From contig VXQZ01000046.1 in the NCBI GenBank assembly GCA_009838735.1, positions 1-59,374 of the forward strand: a DNA stretch of 59,374 nucleotides, in the 5' to 3' direction. The stretch comes from Chloroflexota bacterium (lineage in GTDB: Bacteria; Chloroflexota; Dehalococcoidia; Bin125). Below the pieces are notes generated by a model. That model had not been told where the DNA came from. It ran no database searches and saw only the letters and a list, made by a program, of their open reading frames with translations. Within the stretch, counting starts at the first letter, position 1. The number at the start of each line of letters is the position of its first letter. The position numbers and the translations under genes were made by a program. Shown here in pieces: positions 50,180-57,575 of the stretch.

Positions 50180-52717
50180 ATGTCCGGCGCAGGAACCGAC
50201 CCGCGAACTGATCCGACAGCCGGTGAGCGCGGTCTGCCGCACCTGGCAGGCCTTGACGGGATCCGTGGGCTTGCGGCGCTCGCCGTAGTGCTGTTTCACG
50301 CCGGCGTCGCCTGGCTGCCGGCCGGATTTCTTGGCGTTGATGTCTTCTTCGTCGTCTCGGGATTTCTGATCACCGCACTGTTGATTGCCGAGCGCGAGCG
50401 CTCGTCCGACACTGACCTGGCCCGGTTCTGGCTTCGCCGCGCGCGACGGTTGCTGCCGGTCCTGGCTCTCGTCCTGATTGTGACGACGGCATATGCCGCC
50501 CTGATGCTTCGCGACACGCTGGGGCAGCACCTGCACGACGTATTGATGGCTGCGGTGTACTTCACCAACTGGGATCTGATCCTGCGCGGCGTGTCGTACT
50601 TCGAGATGTTCGAGCGGCCTTCGCAACTGCGGCACCTCTGGTCGCTGGCGGTCGAGGAGCAGTTCTACATCGTCTGGCCGATCGTGTTCGCCCTGGTCAT
50701 GCGCTTCCTCAATCTGCGCTGGTTGTGGTGCATCGTGGCGGCCCTGGCGCTGATGTCGCTGATCTGGATGGTTGTCCTCTTTACGCCGGGGACTGATCCA
50801 TCGCGGGTCTACTTTGGCAGCGATCCGCGAGCGTTCACCATCCTGATCGGCGTCGCGGTCGGTCTGGTCTGGAAACCCTGGCGCTTCACCTGGGATCGGC
50901 CCGTCGGGATCGCCATGGACATCCTTGCCGTGCTCGGTCTGGCAATGATCGTCATCATCATGGTCATCGGCCGCCACTGGAGCGACTGGATGTACCCATG
51001 GGGTCTGTTGGGGATTTCAGCGGCAGCGATCGTGGTCGTGTCATTCGTCGTCCGGCCGGGCTCGCTGGTGGGGCGGGCACTGGAGACTCCACCACTGCGC
51101 TGGATGGGTCAGCGCAGCTACAGCATCTATCTCTGGCACTGGCCGGTGTTGCTGGCGCTGCAATGGGAGTTCAACTTCGTTCCCAACACGATCGCCATCG
51201 TGGCCGCGGCACTCGTGGCCACTTTCCTGTTGTCTGAGATCAGTTACCGATTCGTCGAGACGCCCATGCGCCGGCCGCAATTCTGGGCCAATGCCCGATT
51301 CCGTGCGTTACGAGCGGACCCTCGGGCGGTCGCCGCGGTCGCCGCCTCTGTTTCGTTGGCAGTCTTCCTCGGCTTGCTGATCGGGTTCGCCGTGCTGCCC
51401 GGACGGTCGCCGTCGGATCTGCTCTTCTCCGCCTCGGCCGAACAGGCGGCGGGCAACCAGGCGGTCGAGCCGGATAGCGTGAGCGAGCGTGATTCGGCGC
51501 GGCCTGCCATTCAGCGTGTGATCACCAGCGACAATCCACGGGCTGCCGCAGCTGAGGGCGACTCCCGCCTGCTGCTGGCAGATGACTCCTGGGACCAGAC
51601 GATCTTGAGCTCGAGCGGCGGAGAACCGGGCGGAGATGCGGCGTCGCTCACGGCTGCTCAGCAGGGGGCTCGGTCCGAGGACGGACAGCCCGATCGAGAT
51701 TCACCAGCTCGGTTCGCGGCAGAGCAGTCGTCGATTCAATATCCGCCCGGCGACTACCAGACCCGCTACATCGTCGAGCCCGGCGATTCGCCTTATGGGC
51801 TGATGAATCGCTTCGGAATGAGCCGGCAGCAGTTCATTGAGCTGAACGGCGACAGGGCGCTGCGGATTATCCACCCCGGCGACGTGCTGACCGTGCCGTG
51901 TCCGGGCACTGCTCCGTGCGCGTTTGTGCAGATTCAGCAGCGCGGCCATGGATGTCTGAGCTGGCAGAACGACGGCGTGACCGAACGCGTCTGCCAGTCG
52001 TCGGCGTTTCTGGTCGATTTGCCGATGCGATTCATGGCCGAGCCGGGCGGACCGCTCGACGCCATGCCTACCTGGTCGTGGGGGAGCGGCGACCAGGCCG
52101 AGTCCCTGGGTTTCACGCTGCTGCTTGACCACATCGACCATGAGTTCCTGCGTCCCACGGTGCTGAGCCTGAACTTCGGACTACCTCCGCTGGCGATTGG
52201 CGATTCGGTGATGGTCGGCGCCAGATCGCGCCTGGAACAGGTCGGGATCGAAGTCGACGCCGAGGTCGGACGGCTAGCCCATACCGCGATCTCCATCCTG
52301 AAGGAGGACAGCGCCCGAAACGGCGCCCGCGATACGGTCATTTTCCACGCCGTCGGTACCAGCTTTCTCGATGCCCGAGGATTTCAGAAACTGCTCGAGG
52401 CCGCCGAGGGCGTTCGCCACCTGATCGTTCTGACCCGGCAGTTCCCACCACGCGAGCCGCTGCTGAGCTACGAACGAGATACCAACAAGATGCTGCGCGA
52501 AGAGGCCGCCAAGCACGCCTGGGTGACCCTGGTGGACTGGAATGAAATCACCGACGGGCGGGAGGACGAGGTCTCGTGGGACGGCACGCACCTGAACTCG
52601 TTTGGCCGTCAGCTCTACACGGATAGCATTCTCGCAGCCGTCGTCAGCCGGCCGCCGCCACAGGTTGCGGTCTACTCGGAGGTCACGCAGCCGCTGGATA
52701 GCTGGTCGGGCAACTAG
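50180..52717 (+). CDS. Acyltransferase-3 / LysM / SGNH fusion protein
   Basis: The protein has 845 residues. An OafA/OatA-type acyltransferase-3 membrane domain (about ten segments) covers residues 20-405, with LDGIRGLAALAVVLFHAG, DVFFVVSGFLI, RRARRLLP, and HLWSLAVEEQFY. A disordered linker follows, a LysM domain at 530-573 (YIVEPGDSPYGLMNRFGMS, IIHPGDVLTVP), and a C-terminal SGNH-like domain at about 670-840 with GDSVM and DGTHL. It probably O-acetylates cell-wall or surface glycan; LysM would hold the outer part on peptidoglycan. A LysM between the two usual OatA domains is not a standard arrangement. Confidence 0.9.
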   Translation: MSGAGTDPRTDPTAGERGLPHLAGLDGIRGLAALAVVLFHAGVAWLPAGFLGVDVFFVVSGFLITALLIAERERSSDTDLARFWLRRARRLLPVLALVLIVTTAYAALMLRDTLGQHLHDVLMAAVYFTNWDLILRGVSYFEMFERPSQLRHLWSLAVEEQFYIVWPIVFALVMRFLNLRWLWCIVAALALMSLIWMVVLFTPGTDPSRVYFGSDPRAFTILIGVAVGLVWKPWRFTWDRPVGIAMDILAVLGLAMIVIIMVIGRHWSDWMYPWGLLGISAAAIVVVSFVVRPGSLVGRALETPPLRWMGQRSYSIYLWHWPVLLALQWEFNFVPNTIAIVAAALVATFLLSEISYRFVETPMRRPQFWANARFRALRADPRAVAAVAASVSLAVFLGLLIGFAVLPGRSPSDLLFSASAEQAAGNQAVEPDSVSERDSARPAIQRVITSDNPRAAAAEGDSRLLLADDSWDQTILSSSGGEPGGDAASLTAAQQGARSEDGQPDRDSPARFAAEQSSIQYPPGDYQTRYIVEPGDSPYGLMNRFGMSRQQFIELNGDRALRIIHPGDVLTVPCPGTAPCAFVQIQQRGHGCLSWQNDGVTERVCQSSAFLVDLPMRFMAEPGGPLDAMPTWSWGSGDQAESLGFTLLLDHIDHEFLRPTVLSLNFGLPPLAIGDSVMVGARSRLEQVGIEVDAEVGRLAHTAISILKEDSARNGARDTVIFHAVGTSFLDARGFQKLLEAAEGVRHLIVLTRQFPPREPLLSYERDTNKMLREEAAKHAWVTLVDWNEITDGREDEVSWDGTHLNSFGRQLYTDSILAAVVSRPPPQVAVYSEVTQPLDSWSGN

Positions 52718-53130
52718 TCGGGCAGCGACTGCTGGTAACCGGTCACCGAGACCACATCGCGGCGCTGAAACAGCCACTCACCGTCAACCTTGACGACGAC
52801 ATCCTCGTAGCCGAGCAGCACCGAGGCGACCGACCCGTCCGGCGACGGCACCTTGAAATCGAGGAAGCACTTGTGCTGACAGGTGTCGCCGTCGATCTCG
52901 AAGAGGTGGTTGTCGGTGAAGTGCATGCCGCCGGGAAACGCTTCGGCGAGCTGTCCGCAGAACGCGACCAGCGCCTCGCGGCCCTCGGCCTGACCGGCCG
53001 GCCCGGCGAAGACGCCGTCCTCGGTGAACGTCGCCGCCCAGCCCTCGCCGTCGGCCTGGTCAACGGTGTAGTTGTAGACCGAACACAGATCGATGATCGC
53101 GAATCGGTCCTCAAGCGAAATCTTGCCCAT
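52714..53130 (-). CDS. SnoaL-like (NTF2 superfamily) protein
   Basis: The protein has 138 residues and a cone-shaped alpha+beta fold: LEDRFAIIDLCSVYNYTVDQ, FTEDGVF, MHFTDNHLFEIDGDTCQHKC and VDGEWLFQRRDV. It resembles the SnoaL_4 (aromatic-ring hydroxylase beta-like) group. Function unknown. ATG 53130 is chosen from the fold start; the longer frame upstream is repeat DNA. Its stop overlaps the fusion protein stop by CTAG. Confidence 0.85.
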   Translation of the reverse strand: MGKISLEDRFAIIDLCSVYNYTVDQADGEGWAATFTEDGVFAGPAGQAEGREALVAFCGQLAEAFPGGMHFTDNHLFEIDGDTCQHKCFLDFKVPSPDGSVASVLLGYEDVVVKVDGEWLFQRRDVVSVTGYQQSLPD

Positions 53131-53154
53131 TGTCCGTCTCCTAACTGGTCCGAG

Positions 53155-53202
53155 AGCTCCCCCTCTGGGGGAGCGGCCGCGAAGCGGCTGAGGGGGGGCG
53201 CC
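53155..53202. repeat. REP-like palindrome, family B
   Basis: GCTCCCCCTCTGGGGGAGC, GGCCGCGAAGCGGC, then TGAGGGGGGGCG. It lies between the RidA-family and SnoaL-like genes, which are on the same strand. Confidence 0.85.
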
Positions 53203-53215
53203 GAGATGCCCGTAG

Positions 53216-53614
53216 TCAGTCCAGGACCGCGATCGCCTCGACCTCAATCATGAATTCCGGCGCGGCCAGAGCCTGGACACCGATTAGAGTGCTGGCCGGC
53301 GCGGTGGTGCCCTCGAAGATCGCCTTGCGAGCGTCGTTCAGCGCCCGGCCCATCGACGGGTCGTAGTTGACGATGTAGACGTTCGTTTTGGCCACGTCCG
53401 CCGGCGTTGCCCCGGCCGCCTCGATCGCAACCGCCAGGTTCTCGTATGCCTTCTTCGCCTGAGCGGCGAAATCGCCCTCGCCGACGATTCCACCCTCGAC
53501 GTCCCACGCGACCTGTCCCGAGATGTAGATCGTCTTGCTGCCGGTCGCCGCGACGACCTGTGTGAACGACCTCATGTTGACCAGGCCGTCGGGAAGAATG
53601 TGTTCCAGTGCCAT
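53216..53614 (-). CDS. RidA family protein
   Basis: The protein has 132 residues with the YjgF/RidA fold: TIYISGQVAWDVEG, AAQAKKAYENLAVAIEAAGA, NVYIVNYDPSM, and a GVQALAAPEFMIEVEAIAV end. RidA hydrolyses reactive 2-aminoacrylate and related imines. The canonical Arg (Arg105 in E. coli) is not in place: the substrate segment reads STLIGVQALA, so it may be a divergent RidA subgroup. ATG 53614 has SD AGAGGAG. Confidence 0.88.
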   Translation of the reverse strand: MALEHILPDGLVNMRSFTQVVAATGSKTIYISGQVAWDVEGGIVGEGDFAAQAKKAYENLAVAIEAAGATPADVAKTNVYIVNYDPSMGRALNDARKAIFEGTTAPASTLIGVQALAAPEFMIEVEAIAVLD

Positions 53615-53713
53615 TGATGCTCCTCTGTGGATCTGCCTGAAGAATCGGTCTCGTTGGACGCTTACGATAGCGTCGAATGCAATCGCCCGCCTGATCGACG
53701 AAGGAAGCAGATC

Positions 53714-54346
53714 ATGCCCCGCTACGGACGACTCGGCCTGCCGCTGTACGAAGCGATCTACTCGATGCGCGCCATCCGGCGCATGCGCCCCGACCCGATT
53801 TCTGATCAGGACCTGGAGATCATCCTCGACGCCGCGCGCCAGGCTCCAAACGGCGGCAATGCCCAGCCGTGGCATTTCCTCGTCGTGCGAGACCCGGCCA
53901 AGAAGGCCGAGCTGGGAACCCTCTACCACGAAGCCTGGTGGGCCAAGCGCGCCGACGAAGGGATTGAGGGACCGGACCATCCCGCGTTCGAGAATCCCGT
54001 CCGCCGCTCCGCGATGCGACTCGCCGACGAGATCGGCGATGTTCCCGTCATGATCCTGCTCTGCGCCACCGCGCCCGGTGCTGGCACGGCTCAGTCAGTG
54101 ATTCCCTCCGTCCAGAACATGCTCCTAGCCGCTCGCGGACTCGGCATCGGCGGCACCATCACGACACTGCATCCGGTCGTCGACGAGCGGGCCAGGGCCC
54201 TCTTCGACATTCCCGACGAGGCGCAGATCGTCTACTGCGTCCCCCTCGGCTATCCCCGAGGCCGCTTCGGCCCGCTCAATCGAAAGCCGCTGCGAGACAT
54301 CGTCTCGGAAGACGCCTGGGGCGCGACGCCGGACTGGGTCGAATAG
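53714..54346 (+). CDS. Nitroreductase family protein
   Basis: The protein has 210 residues with an FMN-binding SMRAIRRMRPDPI, AARQAPNGGNAQPWHFLVV and a late VPLGYPRGRFGPLNRKPL segment. It reduces nitro compounds or other substrates with NAD(P)H. SD AAGGAAG lies upstream of ATG 53714. It is different from the nitroreductase at 29.6 kb. Confidence 0.92.
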   Translation: MPRYGRLGLPLYEAIYSMRAIRRMRPDPISDQDLEIILDAARQAPNGGNAQPWHFLVVRDPAKKAELGTLYHEAWWAKRADEGIEGPDHPAFENPVRRSAMRLADEIGDVPVMILLCATAPGAGTAQSVIPSVQNMLLAARGLGIGGTITTLHPVVDERARALFDIPDEAQIVYCVPLGYPRGRFGPLNRKPLRDIVSEDAWGATPDWVE

Positions 54347-54358
54347 GTCGAACAAGAA

Positions 54359-54480
54359 GTCGTCATACCCGCGCTTGCCGCGGGTATCTCGCAGTGGTTC
54401 ACCCCGGCCGCAACCTTTGTGCCCTCGACCTCGAATCGAGGCGTGTACCGGTCGGAGCGAGATTTCCGCGCAGGAGGCGC
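54359..54480. repeat. Palindromic repeat between convergent genes
   Basis: ATACCCGCGCTTGCCGCGGG and, about 90 nt later, TTCCGCGCAGGAGGCGCGGG. These resemble dispersed extragenic GTCATTCCCGCG-type palindromes. It fills the gap between the nitroreductase and alcohol dehydrogenase 3' ends. Confidence 0.6.
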
Positions 54481-54508
54481 GGGAATGACGGCCTGTGGTT
54501 GTTGTTGT

Positions 54509-55618
54509 CTATGGCACCAACATCGAGCGCGACACGTTCGTATCCCGCTCGTGCCATTCGCTGTCTACGAACGCTTGATTGACGTCGGCCAGTGGATAGG
54601 TGTGCGAGACGATCTTGTCGTACGGGATGTCCCTCTGATTCTTGAGCAGCATGTCCATCATCAACGGCAGCAGATGCGGTCGGTACATGACCGAGCCCAT
54701 GATCTTCTTGCCGCTGAGAATCGTGCTCGGATCGATCTCCACGGTGCGCCCGCGCACGATGTCGCCAATCTCCACAAACGTGCCACCGTTGGCCAGATAT
54801 GTCAGACCCTCGGCCAGGAGCTCTGCCCGCCCGACCAGCTCCATCACGATGTTCGCGCCTCGGCCCTCGGTCAGATCCCAGACGGCGCGGCGCCGCGTTT
54901 CCGGCGTGTTGAACTCCTCGATGTTGATCGTGTGGTCGGCGCCGAATTCCTCCGCCAGCGCCAGGCGCTGCGGCAGGCGGTCGAGCACGATCACCTTGTG
55001 CGCGCCCATGTCCTTGGCCATCGCGGTCGCGTTCAGACCGAGCCCGCCGGCGCCCTGGATCACGACGAAATCGTTCTCTTTGCAGCCGGCCCGCATCAGA
55101 CCTTCAGTTGTGGTTCCCATCGCGCAGTTGACGAATCCGAGCACTTCGTCAGGCAACTCGTCCGGCACCTTGAACACGGGATGATTCGGCTTGAGGTAGT
55201 AGTAGTCGGCGTAGGTCCCCGTGAAGTACGGCTCGACGCCCGCCTCCCGCGACCATGCGCCCCGATCCGAGCACCAGTTCGGCTCCCCGCGCGAGCATTG
55301 ATAGCAGCGACCGCAGGGAGTGATCGCCGAGTACATCAGGCGGTCGCCGACCTCGATCTCGCGGCCCAGCGAGTCGGTCGACACGCCATCGCCCAACGCA
55401 TGCACAACGCCGGTGCCCTCATGCCCCATCACGCGTCCGTTCGACGGCAACGGGGTCTCAACCATGTCACCGCGCCAGGTATGCAGGTCCGACCCGCACA
55501 CGCCCGCCTGAGTGATCCGAAGCACGATCGCGCCCGGTTCCGGTTCAGGAACCGGATACTCCTCAATCACAAATGGCTGCTGATACTCCTTGACAACGAC
55601 AACTCGTCCGTTGGCCAT
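54509..55618 (-). CDS. Zinc-dependent alcohol dehydrogenase family protein
   Basis: The protein has 369 residues of the medium-chain dehydrogenase family. Catalytic zinc ligands are in AGVCGSDLHTW and MGHEGTGVV; the structural zinc Cys set is CGRCYQCSRGEPNWC, and the nucleotide motif is GAGGLGLNATAMAKDMGA. It oxidises an alcohol or polyol with NAD(P). It follows dppC on the same strand by 74 nt, so it may be the last gene of the dpp unit. Confidence 0.93.
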   Translation of the reverse strand: MANGRVVVVKEYQQPFVIEEYPVPEPEPGAIVLRITQAGVCGSDLHTWRGDMVETPLPSNGRVMGHEGTGVVHALGDGVSTDSLGREIEVGDRLMYSAITPCGRCYQCSRGEPNWCSDRGAWSREAGVEPYFTGTYADYYYLKPNHPVFKVPDELPDEVLGFVNCAMGTTTEGLMRAGCKENDFVVIQGAGGLGLNATAMAKDMGAHKVIVLDRLPQRLALAEEFGADHTINIEEFNTPETRRRAVWDLTEGRGANIVMELVGRAELLAEGLTYLANGGTFVEIGDIVRGRTVEIDPSTILSGKKIMGSVMYRPHLLPLMMDMLLKNQRDIPYDKIVSHTYPLADVNQAFVDSEWHERDTNVSRSMLVP

Positions 55619-55692
55619 GATCGCGCTCCTCTCCAGACTTCGCGTGCAGGAAGTCTAGGTATTTCGGGACGAGCGCTTCGACCGGAGACCAG

Positions 55693-56598
55693 CTAGCCAG
55701 AGCCTCGAAGTCTGGGGTCGAATGCGTCCCTGAGCGCGTCGCCGATGATGTTGAACGAGAACACCGTCAGGAAAATCGCCAGACCCGGCCAGACCGACAA
55801 CCACGGCTGCTCGATCATGTGGATCCGAGCCTCCGCTCCGAGCATGAATCCCCACGAGGCCGCCGGCGGCTGGATTCCGTAACCCAGGAACGACACCGAC
55901 GCCTCGATCAGGATCGCGACGCCGAGATACGCGGTCGCGATCACCATGATCGGCGGCAACGCGTTCGGCAGAATATGACGCACGATGATTCGCGGCGTCG
56001 TCGCACCGATCGTCCGCGCCGCTTCGATGTATGGCTGCGACCCCACCTGGATCGCCGCCGCCCGCGAGATCCGGATCCCGCCGCCAAGCAACGCAATCGC
56101 GATGACCACCACCAGGAGCGAGACGCTCGTGCCGAAGAAGGCGGTCAGCGAAATCACGATGATCAGCCCCGGGAACGCCATCAGCATGTCGACGATCCGC
56201 TGGACGAGCACATCGAACCAGCCGCCCAGCGCGCCGCTAACCAAGCCGACGGCCGTCGCGATCACCACGCCGAGCGCGACCGAAGTCACGCTGACCCCCA
56301 GTGAAGCCCGCCCGCCGTACAGGACGCGAGTGAACACGTCGCGTCCGAGCGCGTCTGTGCCCATCCAGTACGTCGAGTTCGGACCCTGCAGCCGGTCGGA
56401 CGGATTGATCGCGTTCGGGTCATAGGGCGCGATGAAGTCGGCCAGACCCGAGCCGGCCCCGATCAGGAAGAGCACCAGCGTCACAAGGCACGGAAACGGA
56501 TACCGCCGAACGACCCGGAACACCGCGCCGCCGACGCGACGCGCGTCCAGAGCCCGAGGCTCAGCTACTGACGCGGATGCGTGGGTCGAGGAAGCCAT
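55693..56598 (-). CDS. dppC: Dipeptide/oligopeptide ABC permease DppC-type
   Basis: The protein has 301 residues with an N-terminal hydrophobic segment at about 35-55, then five more segments. The FIAPYDPNAINPSDRLQGPN stretch and GTDALGRDVFTRVLYGGRASL are typical of DppC/OppC, and the coupling loop is EAARTIGATTPRIIVRHILPN. Its ATG lies 38 nt inside the dppB 3' end, so translation is coupled. Confidence 0.93.
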   Translation of the reverse strand: MASSTHASASVAEPRALDARRVGGAVFRVVRRYPFPCLVTLVLFLIGAGSGLADFIAPYDPNAINPSDRLQGPNSTYWMGTDALGRDVFTRVLYGGRASLGVSVTSVALGVVIATAVGLVSGALGGWFDVLVQRIVDMLMAFPGLIIVISLTAFFGTSVSLLVVVIAIALLGGGIRISRAAAIQVGSQPYIEAARTIGATTPRIIVRHILPNALPPIMVIATAYLGVAILIEASVSFLGYGIQPPAASWGFMLGAEARIHMIEQPWLSVWPGLAIFLTVFSFNIIGDALRDAFDPRLRGSG

Positions 56599-57511
56599 AG
56601 GACACGTCCACGATCAGATTCGTCAGGATCACCGCGCCGGCGATCCAGACATTGACGGCCTGCACGACGATGTAGTCGCGGTTCGCAATCCCGTCGAGCA
56701 GATAGATGCCGACACCCGGCAAGGCGAAGATCAACTCAAACACGACCGAACCGCCGAGCACCACCGGAAACTGCACTCCAATCACGGTGATGAACGGGAT
56801 CAACGAGTTGCGCAGCGCGTGGCGGCGCAACAGCATGAGTCGGGACAATCCTTTCGCCCGCGCGGTCAGCATGTAGTCCTGCCGCAGCACGTCGAGCAAT
56901 GCGGTGCGAAGGATCCGCGTCTGCACGCCGGCGAGGATCAGTCCGAACAACAGCGCCGGCAGCCACATCTGCTGCAGATTCGTCAGCGGCGCTTCCCAGA
57001 TCGCCTGGTACCCCAGTGGCGGCGACCAGGTAAACCACTTCGCGCCGAACACGATCGCCAGCGTCGCCAGCCAGAATCCCGGAATTGCGAGCGCAAACAC
57101 GGCAATGCTGCGCGCGGCATAATCCGGCCAGCGGCTGCGCTGCAGCGCAGCCACGATCCCCAGCGGCACCGAAATCACCGTCGCGATGATCAGTCCCAGG
57201 AATGCCAGTTCCAGCGTGACGTCGATCCGATTGACCAGGTCGTTGCCCACACTGCGCTGCGTGCGCAGCGCCTGTCCGAAGTCACCCTGCAACGCATTGA
57301 TCAGCCAGTCGCCGAAATACTCGAGGAATGGCGCCTCAAGTCCAAGCTCCTCACGCAGGCGCTCCTTTTCGGCGTCGTTGTAGAACGCTTCGGCCGCCAG
57401 GACATCAACGACGTCACCCGGCAGCGTGCGCATCACACCGGCGACGATCAGGCTGATCCCAAACAGCGTCAGGGCCGCGAGCAGCAAGCGACGGACGAGG
57501 TAGCCGCGCAT
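56561..57511 (-). CDS. dppB: Dipeptide/oligopeptide ABC permease DppB-type
   Basis: The protein has 316 residues and six membrane segments. The coupling loop is LTARAKGLSRLMLLRRHALRN, a form typical of DppB/OppB. The segment around residues 45-60 (EAFYNDAEKERLREELGL) is the usual periplasmic loop. It follows the binding-protein gene by 64 nt. The ATPase genes of this transporter are not in the window. Confidence 0.94.
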   Translation of the reverse strand: MRGYLVRRLLLAALTLFGISLIVAGVMRTLPGDVVDVLAAEAFYNDAEKERLREELGLEAPFLEYFGDWLINALQGDFGQALRTQRSVGNDLVNRIDVTLELAFLGLIIATVISVPLGIVAALQRSRWPDYAARSIAVFALAIPGFWLATLAIVFGAKWFTWSPPLGYQAIWEAPLTNLQQMWLPALLFGLILAGVQTRILRTALLDVLRQDYMLTARAKGLSRLMLLRRHALRNSLIPFITVIGVQFPVVLGGSVVFELIFALPGVGIYLLDGIANRDYIVVQAVNVWIAGAVILTNLIVDVSYGFLDPRIRVSS

Positions 57512-57575
57512 GTCGCCGCCTCCCCGTCCGTCGCTTGAGTACTCAGGCCGTGTGGCCTACCGCATTAGAACTGCA

